Part shown: in pieces, positions 1 to 6,386 of the stretch
Position numbering within the stretch: the stretch's first letter is position 1
Layout of the letters: each line of letters begins with the position of its first letter
Origin: Lachnospiraceae bacterium
GTDB lineage: Bacteria; Bacillota; Clostridia; Lachnospirales; Lachnospiraceae
Assembly (NCBI GenBank): GCA_009774375.1
Contig: VSNO01000112.1
Coordinates: 1 to 15,731, forward strand
Length of the DNA: 15,731 nt
Reading direction: 5' to 3'
The notes under the pieces: model-generated
What the model was told of the DNA's origin: nothing
The model's input: only the letters and a program-made list of their open reading frames with translations
Database searches by the model: none
Program-made: the position numbers and the translations under genes

Positions 1-1455
1 GTCGGTCATAAATCCGCCGATATCGGTCGTCCACCAGGGGATTCCCGCAAGACCCATATTGAGTCCCGCGCTGATCTGGTCCCGCAGGGATTCAAAAGTA
101 CTTGGAACGTCGCCCGACCACAGCAGGGATGCGTATTTCTGGCTTCCTGCCCAGCCGCAGCGCGCGAGGGAGAGCGCCCCGGTGTGCTCGAAAAAGGTCC
201 TGACATAGAGTTTGGGATAGAGGCTGCTGACCTCCAGGGCATGTCCGAGCTGGTATCTGTAATTTTCAAAGTCATAGGCTCCGTAGTCTGGTTCGGCGTT
301 GTCGAGCCAGAACATGTCAATGCCGTAGTCGTAATAATTTTTCCTGCATTTTTCCCACAGATACGCCTGTGCCTCAGGGTTGGTGAGGTCGATCGTCAGA
401 CAGTCTCCCTGGAATTCATAGGTCTGGTTGCTGCCGTGCTCTGTCTGGATCAGCAGCCCGCGGTCGAGCATTTCTCCGAAGTTCTCACTCTTTTTATCGA
501 CAGTCGGCCACACGGATACGACGACTTTGGTGCCCATGGCGTGCAGCTCGTCGCACATGGCTTTCGGATCCGGCCAGTAGTCTTTGTCGAATTTCCAGTC
601 GCCCTGTCTGGTCCAGTGGAAGAAGTCTATGACGATCACGTCCAGCGGGATGCCAAGTTCCCTGTATTTTCTGGCCACACTGAGCACTTCCTCCTGCGTG
701 CGGTAGCGCAGCTTGCACTGCCACAGTCCGAGGAGATCTTCGGACATCACGGGTGTCCTTCCGGTCACTTCCGTGTAATTTTCCAGGATCTTTGCGGGCG
801 TGTCATCGACGGTGATCCAGTAATCTGTCTGCTTTGCCGCTTTTGCCTCCCACTCGGTGTAGTTCTTTCCAAATACGACGTTTCCCACGCCGGGATGGTT
901 CCACAGGAATCCGTAGCCGAGGCTGGACACTGCAAATGGGATGGAGATCTGGGAATTGCGCTGTGCGAGCTCAAGCGTACAGCCTTTCAGGTCGAGATAG
1001 GACTGCTGGTACTGTCCCATACCATAGATCCGCTCCCTGTCATTGCTCTCAAAGCGCAGTTTTACGGTGTAGTCGCCGCCGGCGATCGCCTTGTACTCCC
1101 TTCCGCGGATCTTCAGACACCGGCTCTCCGGGCAGGAGGGCTGGTCATAGTCCCTGTGATATTCTTTCAGGAATTTCTGACCGTCGCGGCAGAAGGTCAT
1201 GATGCCTGAGGCATCTGCATGGATGCAAAGGCGTCCGTTTGTGATGGAAGCATCGCTGCGCCCGTCGTCTGCGATCTCGATGGACACATTGGCGTCGGTG
1301 TCGGGTATGGGTTCCTCCAGCGCCCAGTTGTGGCTGGTAAAGGCTGGATATTTTGTGGTGCGCACGCGCAGTGCGTTTTTGCCCCAGGGTGTGATCTGTA
1401 CAGTCTCGTACTGATGTTTCCAGCACAGGGATCCGTTTTCTTTCCAGAATTTCAT
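1..1455 (-). CDS. Glycoside hydrolase family 31 enzyme (alpha-xylosidase/alpha-glucosidase type), C-terminus off the window
   Basis: A retaining alpha-glycosidase, probably cytoplasmic because it starts MKFWKENG with no signal peptide. 485 codons are visible and the gene continues past base 1; family members usually have 650-800 residues. Residues about 1-230 match the N-terminal beta-sandwich region and the (beta/alpha)8 barrel starts near 235 (LLGLWQCKLRY). The barrel carries VIDFFHW followed by GDWKFDKDYWPDP, the segment DMFWLDNAEPD with the expected nucleophile Asp385, and LLWSGDVPSTFESL with the expected acid/base Asp449, followed by GIPWWTTDIGGF. The WLDNAEP form resembles GH31 alpha-xylosidases more than maltases, but substrate cannot be fixed from sequence. 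The start is the ATG at 1453-1455, preceded by GGAGG at a 9-base spacing. It is divergent from an AraC regulator that plausibly controls it; the regulation is inferred. Confidence 0.93.
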   Translation of the reverse strand, partial: MKFWKENGSLCWKHQYETVQITPWGKNALRVRTTKYPAFTSHNWALEEPIPDTDANVSIEIADDGRSDASITNGRLCIHADASGIMTFCRDGQKFLKEYHRDYDQPSCPESRCLKIRGREYKAIAGGDYTVKLRFESNDRERIYGMGQYQQSYLDLKGCTLELAQRNSQISIPFAVSSLGYGFLWNHPGVGNVVFGKNYTEWEAKAAKQTDYWITVDDTPAKILENYTEVTGRTPVMSEDLLGLWQCKLRYRTQEEVLSVARKYRELGIPLDVIVIDFFHWTRQGDWKFDKDYWPDPKAMCDELHAMGTKVVVSVWPTVDKKSENFGEMLDRGLLIQTEHGSNQTYEFQGDCLTIDLTNPEAQAYLWEKCRKNYYDYGIDMFWLDNAEPDYGAYDFENYRYQLGHALEVSSLYPKLYVRTFFEHTGALSLARCGWAGSQKYASLLWSGDVPSTFESLRDQISAGLNMGLAGIPWWTTDIGGFMTD

Positions 1456-1488
1456 TTGATGATTCCTCCGTTTCATGGATAATAGGCA

Positions 1489-1527
1489 CCTGGAGTCTCT
1501 TTGCGCAGGTGCAGGGCAGACTCCGGG
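1489..1527. promoter_or_regulatory. Inverted repeat in the GH31 leader
   Basis: Bases 1489-1498 (cctggagtct) pair with 1518-1527 (agactccggg) over 10 positions, one of them a G-T wobble, around a 19-base loop. A second, shorter palindrome, actccgggagt at 1520-1530, overlaps its downstream arm. Both lie in the predicted 5' leader of the GH31 transcript, just downstream of its -10 box. They could be an operator or an RNA stem; the sequence does not say which. Confidence 0.45.
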
Positions 1528-1541
1528 AGTGTCATGATTGT

Positions 1542-1547
1542 ATTATA
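1542..1547 (-). promoter_or_regulatory. Candidate -10 box of the GH31 gene
   Basis: On the minus strand the sequence reads TATAAT, about 87 bases upstream of the GH31 start. No good -35 box lies 16-18 bases further upstream (AGATTT at best). That would suit a promoter needing an activator such as the neighbouring AraC protein; this is inferred. Confidence 0.5.
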
Positions 1548-1605
1548 TTCACTTCCACACGAAAAATCTTGAACAATATTTGCATTTAATAGTACCAAAT
1601 TCACA

Positions 1606-1634
1606 TTGTGTTCGTGCCTGATATGCGATATAAT
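1606..1634 (+). promoter_or_regulatory. Sigma-A type promoter for the VOC remnant and araC-type gene
   Basis: TTGTGT (1606-1611) is followed by a 17-base spacer and a perfect TATAAT (1629-1634). It reads toward the VOC remnant and the AraC gene. A ctcccggag palindrome at 1654-1662 lies roughly 15-20 bases downstream of the expected transcription start. Confidence 0.65.
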
Positions 1635-1688
1635 CAATAAGAACGGGATATAGTCTCCCGGAGTCTTTTTGTGCAGGAGAGGAACGAT

Positions 1689-1854
1689 ATGAAAATAAGA
1701 GAAGTCGGACTATTGACCAACGATGTTGTGAGACTTGCTGATTTCTATAAGAAAGATCATACAGAAGCCCACGAAGCAGCCCTGGGGAGCGACGAATATG
1801 TGTTTTTATGATCCGGATAGAAACAGGATTTATCTGAGGAGTTTTGCGAGATGA
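1689..1854 (+). pseudogene. VOC (glyoxalase/bleomycin-resistance fold) gene remnant, internally deleted and frameshifted
   Basis: The ATG at 1689 follows AGGAGAGG (1675-1682) and opens MKIREVGLLTNDVVRLADFY, the usual start of small VOC-family proteins. That frame then becomes meaningless and stops at 1809-1811 after 40 codons. From about 1753, in the next frame, the sequence reads KIIQKPTKQPWG and then FYDPDRNRIYLRSFAR, ending at the TGA at 1852-1854. This is the characteristic C-terminal end of the same family. About 22 N-terminal and 33 C-terminal residues remain out of roughly 125, so some 70 codons are missing and the two ends are out of frame. The junction lies near 1751-1758. The family binds metal and acts on, or sequesters, small molecules; this copy cannot. 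Its stop overlaps the AraC start. Confidence 0.85.
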
Positions 1855-2750
1855 CCGGCAGGGGCAGTACACAGAACAGCCCTCATCTGCGGGAGACGAC
1901 ACTGCACGGAAATGCGTTGTTTCCGATGATGCTCTATGATGTCGTCTCTGACCCGTCCTTCGAGGAACGAATCGGCTGCCACTGGCATGAGGAGGTCGAG
2001 ATCCTCGTCATCACGAAGGGGGAAGCGCTGATCCATCTGGGCGGGGAGGTCTGTCCGGTGCGGGAAGATACCATCTGTATCATTCCGTCTAACCATCTCC
2101 ACCTGCTGACCTGCGGGCTTCATGAACGGCTGGATTTTTTTGCGATTGTTTTTCATATGGATTTTCTGTGCGGCATGGGAAATGATATCGTGCAGAAGAA
2201 ATATCTGGAGCCCTGTCTGTCCGGCAATGCAGCCTGCCGCGTCATCGATCCGGCAGATCCCTGGGAACGCTGCATGCTCCAATGTCTTGGCAGCATTCGG
2301 GCGGCATTTCATGCCAGGGAGTACGCGTATGAGCTGGCGGTCAGGATACGCCTGCTGGAAGCGCTGCATCTGCTGGTGACCAACACGGCGCATGACCGGA
2401 AGGCTTCCGAGGATCCTTCCGACCACCGCACTGTGACGGTCAAAGCCATGATGGAGTATCTGCGCAGGAACTGCGACAGTGATATCACGCTGGCGCAGCT
2501 TGAAAAGGAGTTCGGGCTGAGCAGGGGGCACATATGCCGTCTGTTCAGGACCATGACCAACATGAGTCCTTTTGGGTATCTGAATTATTACAGGATACAG
2601 CAGAGTCTGGATCTTCTGGAGCATTCTGACGACGAGATCAGCGTGGTCGCGACCAGATCCGGCTTTAACAATATCAGCTATTTTAACCGCACGTTCCGGA
2701 AATATATGCACATGACGCCTTCGGAATTTCGGAGGTCAGAGCGTGTTTGA
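1851..2750 (+). CDS. AraC-family transcriptional regulator with N-terminal cupin domain
   Basis: A 299-residue cytoplasmic DNA-binding regulator. The N-terminal half is a cupin-like ligand domain (CHWHEEVEILVITKGEALIH near residues 43-62, then a PSNHLH segment). The C-terminal ~100 residues hold two helix-turn-helix motifs: LAQLEKEFGLSRGHICRLFR in the first and ISVVATRSGFNNISYFNRTF in the second, ending with TPSEFRRS as is typical. The start ATG at 1851 follows GAGGAG at a 9-base spacing. The ATG overlaps the stop of the VOC remnant (ATGA), so the two genes were once translationally coupled. Domain order and the divergent GH31 gene suggest a local activator of sugar use; that target is inferred. 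The last residues (SERV and stop) lie within a 20-base sequence that recurs at 5427-5446. Confidence 0.92.
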   Translation: MTGRGSTQNSPHLRETTLHGNALFPMMLYDVVSDPSFEERIGCHWHEEVEILVITKGEALIHLGGEVCPVREDTICIIPSNHLHLLTCGLHERLDFFAIVFHMDFLCGMGNDIVQKKYLEPCLSGNAACRVIDPADPWERCMLQCLGSIRAAFHAREYAYELAVRIRLLEALHLLVTNTAHDRKASEDPSDHRTVTVKAMMEYLRRNCDSDITLAQLEKEFGLSRGHICRLFRTMTNMSPFGYLNYYRIQQSLDLLEHSDDEISVVATRSGFNNISYFNRTFRKYMHMTPSEFRRSERV

Positions 2751-2755
2751 AAAAT
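2736..2755 (+). repeat. Copy 1 of a 20-base exact repeat
   Basis: tcagagcgtgtttgaaaaat is identical to bases 5427-5446. This copy supplies the last codons and stop of the AraC gene and extends into the gap before the convergent chemoreceptor gene. Confidence 0.75.
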
Positions 2756-2798
2756 TTCTCGTTTCTGGAAAGGAGCCTCAGCGATGGAAAGTATGTAT

Positions 2799-4481
2799 TC
2801 ATCGCTGGCGCAGCTGGAATTTCTGCACGGCAACCCGCAGGTTCTCGGCGCCTCGGCGCAGTTCCTGTGCGGAGGCGGCGGAATCCTCTGCGGTCGATGC
2901 GTTCGTCTGTACGACGTCGGAGATCTGGTGCATGCCTTCCGTCACCTGTTCTAAGGATTCTGCCTGCTGCGTTGCGGAGGAGGCGATCCGCTCGATCATT
3001 GCCGCGGACTGTTCTCCGCTGGTGATCACCTGTGTCAGTGCGCTCATCGTCTCAACGGACAGGGCCGCGCCGCTCTGAACCTGTTTGATCGATTTTTCGA
3101 TCAGTTCAGAGATATTTTTTGCGGATTCGGAGCTTTTGTTCGCCAGACTCTGTACCTCGCCTGCCACGACGGCGAAGCCTTTTCCTGCCTCGCCGGCACG
3201 TGCCGCCTCCACGGACGCGTTCAGTGCGAGGATATTGGTCTGCAGGGAGATGTCCTGGATCGCCTTGGTGATGCCTCCGATCTGGCGGGAAGAGTTTGTG
3301 ATCTCGTCGATCGCCGCGCTCAGCGCTGCCATCTTCTCATTGCACAGCATCAGATGTTTCATGGCTTCCTCCGATGCCTGGTTGGCATGGTTGGCATCTT
3401 CGGATGTGCTGTTCACCTGCTTGGATATTTCCTGGATGCTTGCCGAGAGTTCCTCGACTGCGGCCGCCTGTTCTGTGGCACCGTCTGCCAGGTTCTGTGC
3501 GCTTGACGACATTTTGTCCGACTCCTCGGATACCTGCCCCGATGTTCTGTTGATCTGGGACAGTGCGCTGTTGAAGGAATCCAGGATCTGTCCCATCGCG
3601 CGCTGGATCGGCAGGAATTCGCCGCGGTAATCATTGCCGATCATCTGATTCATGTTTCCCTGCGCCATCTGCGACAGTGTCGTGTCGATATCGCTGATGT
3701 ATTTTTTGAGCTCATGCTTGGTCTCGTGGATGGATTCCACGAGCATGCCGATCTCGGAGGTGTCAGGCTGCAGTGCAAAGTCCGCGGAGAGGTTGCCCTG
3801 TGAGATCTCCAGCATCTGCTTCTTGACGGCCATGACAGGGCGCAGGACTTTCAGCCGGACGAGCAGCATGTTGGACAATTGCATGATGCCGACGATCGTC
3901 AGTGCCAGGATCATGCGGATCTGGATCTGGTTTGACTGCAGCAGCAGGCTGTTCACCTGCTCTGATGTCCGGTTGTCCAGGGTAGTCAGAAACTGTTCTT
4001 TCAGCGTGTTGATCTGGGTGATGGAAGCATTGTACTCTGTTCCGTACACATAATCCAGGGCGGCGGATCTGTTGCCGCCCTGTACGTTCTTCATCGCTTC
4101 GTCTTCCAGCGGAACGAGCTGGTTGGAGAGCGCGTACATGTCGTCGATCATTTTCTGCTCTGCGGAGGTGATGCCGATCTCCTGCATCGCCGCGACGCCT
4201 TTGTCGCGGTTTTTCAGCGTATCGACCTCATTCCAGTAATTGTCATAATGCTCCTGAAGCCCTGTCGCGGCGAACGCCCGCACCTCGTTTGTCAGGTAGG
4301 CGGAGCCGTTCATGAAACGGTTGGCGTTATAGGTCAGGTTAAACCGCTCTTCATTGGCGGAATAGAGCTGATTGTTCACATTCCGGTAGGAAAGCAGGGA
4401 TATCACCAGGAATATCAGCGATAATATGGAGATACCGTTCAGGATCAGTGTCAGTAAGGACTGGCTCATTGCTTTTTTCAT
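2799..4481 (-). CDS. Methyl-accepting chemotaxis protein
   Basis: A 560-residue membrane chemoreceptor that would signal through CheA/CheW; no che genes are in the window. Order: transmembrane helix about 9-32, an extracellular sensor of about 155 residues that is largely helical (four-helix-bundle type), a second transmembrane helix about 189-208 that contains the polar stretch MQLSN, a HAMP-like region, and a long signalling coiled coil. The hairpin tip is clear: QTNILALNASVEAARAGEAG followed by KGFAVVAGEVQSLA. The start chosen is the ATG at 4479-4481, with AAGGGAG 8 bases upstream. An in-frame TTG 18 bases earlier would add six residues but overlaps that ribosome binding site. The C-terminus ends FQLRQR with no pentapeptide tether. 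The ligand is unknown. Confidence 0.93.
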   Translation of the reverse strand: MKKAMSQSLLTLILNGISILSLIFLVISLLSYRNVNNQLYSANEERFNLTYNANRFMNGSAYLTNEVRAFAATGLQEHYDNYWNEVDTLKNRDKGVAAMQEIGITSAEQKMIDDMYALSNQLVPLEDEAMKNVQGGNRSAALDYVYGTEYNASITQINTLKEQFLTTLDNRTSEQVNSLLLQSNQIQIRMILALTIVGIMQLSNMLLVRLKVLRPVMAVKKQMLEISQGNLSADFALQPDTSEIGMLVESIHETKHELKKYISDIDTTLSQMAQGNMNQMIGNDYRGEFLPIQRAMGQILDSFNSALSQINRTSGQVSEESDKMSSSAQNLADGATEQAAAVEELSASIQEISKQVNSTSEDANHANQASEEAMKHLMLCNEKMAALSAAIDEITNSSRQIGGITKAIQDISLQTNILALNASVEAARAGEAGKGFAVVAGEVQSLANKSSESAKNISELIEKSIKQVQSGAALSVETMSALTQVITSGEQSAAMIERIASSATQQAESLEQVTEGMHQISDVVQTNASTAEDSAASAQELRRGAENLRVAVQKFQLRQR

Positions 4482-4542
4482 TCTATATTCTCCCTTCAAA
4501 AGCCCCTTGCAGTAAAATAAAAATGTGTATGCTGTCTCTTAT

Positions 4543-4571
4543 AGTGTACAAAAAATAGACGGATTTTTCAA
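4543..4571 (-). promoter_or_regulatory. Sigma-A type promoter of the chemoreceptor gene
   Basis: On the minus strand TTGAAA (4566-4571) is followed by exactly 17 bases and TACACT (4543-4548), about 60 bases upstream of the gene. I see no sigma-D/FliA-type motif here, although such promoters often drive chemotaxis genes. Confidence 0.55.
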
Positions 4572-4586
4572 GAGCGAGTTGCTGGC

Positions 4587-4717
4587 TACTGTTCACACAG
4601 GACTTAGCATTTACTGCTAAGTCCGTACGAAAACGTACATGCAGCAGGTAAAAATCCATTTGCGAAGCAAATTTTGCATGGATTTTTACTCGTTACTGGA
4701 ACGGAGTGAACAGTAAC
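4587..4717. repeat. Structured non-coding element made of nested perfect inverted repeats
   Basis: Within about 130 bases there are: an outer pair tactgttcac (4587-4596) and gtgaacagta (4706-4715), 10 of 10; a hairpin ggacttagca (4600-4609) with tgctaagtcc (4615-4624), 10 of 10; gtacg (4625-4629) with cgtac (4634-4638); and gtaaaaatccat (4648-4659) with atggatttttac (4678-4689), 12 of 12. An alternative hairpin gttactg (4692-4698) with cagtaac (4711-4717) competes with the outer pair. No ORF fits it. The layout resembles a small dispersed palindromic element (MITE-like) or a folded RNA. Copy number in the genome is unknown from one window. Confidence 0.7.
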
Positions 4718-4755
4718 AGTTGTCGAATGCCGTTTGGGCTGTTCCTGGCGGAGTA

Positions 4756-4784
4756 TTGATTGTTGAGGCAAATTGATATATAAT
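4756..4784 (+). promoter_or_regulatory. Sigma-A type promoter of the GLUG-type gene
   Basis: TTGATT (4756-4761), a 17-base spacer and a perfect TATAAT (4779-4784), about 45 bases upstream of the start codon. Confidence 0.7.
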
Positions 4785-4828
4785 ATTTTTGGAGAAAGGT
4801 AGTATTGAGTGTGGAAGGAGTGCAGAAT

Positions 4829-5362
4829 ATGAGAAAAATATCTTTGGTTTTGACAGTTCTGATGATCTTAACAGTACTTATTTCTACTGGCACAAATGCA
4901 AAAGCTGAATCAGGGGCGACGTCAGAGAATACGGAGGCATTCAGTAATGAGGCGGTAGAAATGGATACATTGACATTCAGGGGAAAAACGTATTATCTTG
5001 TATTTACAGAAGAACAGCTGAGAGCCGTGGCAGCAGGGCAGTCTGGATGGGATAAGAATTATATGCAGCAGGCGGATATCCAATTATCATCTGATGAGTG
5101 GTTACCGATAGGGACAGAGAATGATCCTTTTACCGGCAGTTATAATGGTAACGGTTATGAGATAACCGGACTGACGATGAAAAGTTCTGATGCAGAACTG
5201 GCCGGACTGTTTGGTTACGCCAAAGGTGCGCATCTCTACAATATTGTACTGCGGGATGTAGAGATTGATGCTGCCGGTTCTTCGACAGACTGCAACAAGG
5301 ATGCGATATGTGCAATGGCTGAAGACTGCAGGATTTACGATAATGAGGTGCATAAAAAATAG
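4829..5362 (+). CDS. Small secreted GLUG-motif-like protein, possibly truncated
   Basis: A 177-residue exported protein of unknown function. It opens with a signal peptide (MRKISLVLTVLMILTVLIST, likely cleavage after NAKA), followed by a Ser/Glu-rich linker. The body holds WLPIGTENDPFTGSYNGNG, then YEITGLTMKSSDAELAGLFG and LYNIVLRDVEI. This is the pattern of GLUG-type repeats of large surface proteins that probably form beta-helices. Only one unit is present, and the protein stops at CRIYDNEVHKK where such proteins normally go on to further units, so it may be a truncated relic. The start ATG has AAGGAG 8 bases upstream; a TTG 24 bases earlier is in frame but has no comparable site. The gene is visibly richer in A and T than its neighbours, which suggests a different origin. 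Confidence 0.75.
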   Translation: MRKISLVLTVLMILTVLISTGTNAKAESGATSENTEAFSNEAVEMDTLTFRGKTYYLVFTEEQLRAVAAGQSGWDKNYMQQADIQLSSDEWLPIGTENDPFTGSYNGNGYEITGLTMKSSDAELAGLFGYAKGAHLYNIVLRDVEIDAAGSSTDCNKDAICAMAEDCRIYDNEVHKK

Positions 5363-5382
5363 AATGAGAGGGATACGCCGGG

Positions 5383-5408
5383 AACTATGACATAATGCTG
5401 TCATAGTT
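5383..5408. promoter_or_regulatory. Perfect 10-bp inverted repeat between the GLUG-type gene and the WYL regulator
   Basis: aactatgaca (5383-5392), loop taatgc, tgtcatagtt (5399-5408). It lies 20 bases after the GLUG-type stop codon and 7 bases before a TATAAT (5416-5421) that could serve the WYL gene. It may be a terminator, but the tail after it is not T-rich. It may instead be an operator over the -35 region of the WYL promoter. Confidence 0.55.
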
Positions 5409-5415
5409 CTTCTGT

Positions 5416-5421
5416 TATAAT
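5416..5421 (+). promoter_or_regulatory. Candidate -10 box of the WYL-GNAT operon
   Basis: A perfect TATAAT about 50 bases upstream of the chosen WYL start. The sequence at the -35 distance (taatgc) is poor and is the loop of the inverted repeat at 5383-5408. Confidence 0.45.
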
Positions 5422-5426
5422 GCAGA

Positions 5427-5446
5427 TCAGAGCGTGTTTGAAAAAT
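5427..5446 (+). repeat. Copy 2 of a 20-base exact repeat, here in a hairpin
   Basis: Identical to 2736-2755. Here cagagc (5428-5433) pairs perfectly with gctctg (5447-5452), so this copy forms a stem-loop in the WYL leader; copy 1 lacks the second arm. Confidence 0.75.
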
Positions 5447-5468
5447 GCTCTGGAGAGAGGAGAAGACC

Positions 5469-6386
5469 GTGAAGATCGACCGTCTGATAGCCATCATGAA
5501 TTATCTGCTGCGCCATGGAAAGACTTCCGCGCAGAAACTGTCCGGGGAATTTGAGGTGTCCGTGCGAACCATCGTGCGGGATATGGAGACGCTGGGGCAG
5601 GCGGGGATTCCGATCCAGTCCACATGCGGGGCGGACGGCGGGTACAGCATCATGGACACGTACGTCGTGGACAGGAAGATGGTCAGCCGCGAGGACTATG
5701 ACCATATTATCACTGCGCTGTACGCGTTGCTGAGCGCCTATGCGGACAAGGACGTGGAACAGACAGTGGACAAACTGATGCCTTTATATGCATACGCCGA
5801 CGCCCCCTCGGTTTTGGTGGATTTCAGCGTGGCAAATGAGGATCGCGAGGTCAATGCGGCCATCAGGATTCTGGAAAGCGCCATCAGACAGCAGCGGGCA
5901 GTCGCATTCCGGTACACGAACAATGAGAATGCGGTAAAGCAGATGGAGGTGGAACCTGTCCGTCTGGAATTCAAGTGGTACAACTGGTATCTGGTCGCGT
6001 TTCACCCTGGGCATCAGGATTACTGTATGTTCAAGTTAGTCCGCATGGAGGAGATCGCAGTTCTGGACAGAGGGTACTCTGTCGATCATGGGGAACGGGA
6101 CATCGTGCTGCAGGATAACCGAACGGGTATCACGGTGACGCTGCGCGGAAATGCGGTGATCCGGTCAAAGTGCAGGGAATACCTGAACGGCGAAGTCACA
6201 AGGGAATATCAGAACGGTGATTTTGAGTTCCGGTTCTGCGCCCCGGAACGGGAAGTCTACTGGTATGGTGTACTCCTTTCTTTTGGAAACAATGTCACTG
6301 TATTGGAACCTCAAAGCGTCATAGACCGCATTCTGGCGACCTGTGACGAGGTGAGAGAGCACTATGAAAAGGATGGAGGAAAATGA
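5469..6386 (+). CDS. HTH and WYL domain transcriptional regulator (YafY/DeoR-like)
   Basis: A 305-residue cytoplasmic regulator. It has an N-terminal winged helix (KIDRLIAIMNYLLRHGKTSA, then FEVSVRTIVRDMETL, residues 2-42). The C-terminal WYL domain, from about residue 130, contains KWYNWYLVAF with the signature W173-Y174-L175 and FKLVRMEEI. WYL domains usually bind a small ligand or nucleic acid; the ligand here is unknown. The start chosen is the GTG at 5469, giving the family's usual (V/M)KIDRL opening with AGGAG 6 bases upstream. An ATG at 5445 would add eight residues, but it lies in the repeat at 5427-5446 without a ribosome binding site. The stop overlaps the next start (ATGA), so it is coupled to the acetyltransferase gene. 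Confidence 0.9.
   Translation: MKIDRLIAIMNYLLRHGKTSAQKLSGEFEVSVRTIVRDMETLGQAGIPIQSTCGADGGYSIMDTYVVDRKMVSREDYDHIITALYALLSAYADKDVEQTVDKLMPLYAYADAPSVLVDFSVANEDREVNAAIRILESAIRQQRAVAFRYTNNENAVKQMEVEPVRLEFKWYNWYLVAFHPGHQDYCMFKLVRMEEIAVLDRGYSVDHGERDIVLQDNRTGITVTLRGNAVIRSKCREYLNGEVTREYQNGDFEFRFCAPEREVYWYGVLLSFGNNVTVLEPQSVIDRILATCDEVREHYEKDGGK

Noticed and set aside
184..1209. A 341-codon open frame on the plus strand
   Set aside because: It lies antisense to the GH31 gene, which has all family motifs in the opposite strand. The plus-strand translation has no recognisable domain and no ribosome binding site.
1689..1811. A real 40-residue small protein
   Set aside because: Its first 22 residues are the head of a VOC protein and the matching tail follows in another frame. 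A pseudogene explains it better.
1830..2711. A 293-codon open frame on the minus strand
   Set aside because: It is antisense to the AraC gene and composed of Arg/His/Gln-rich sequence typical of a shadow frame.
4587..4717. A riboswitch, T-box or tRNA-like gene
   Set aside because: The stems do not match a conserved riboswitch or T-box core that I can recognise, and no cloverleaf or anticodon arrangement is present.
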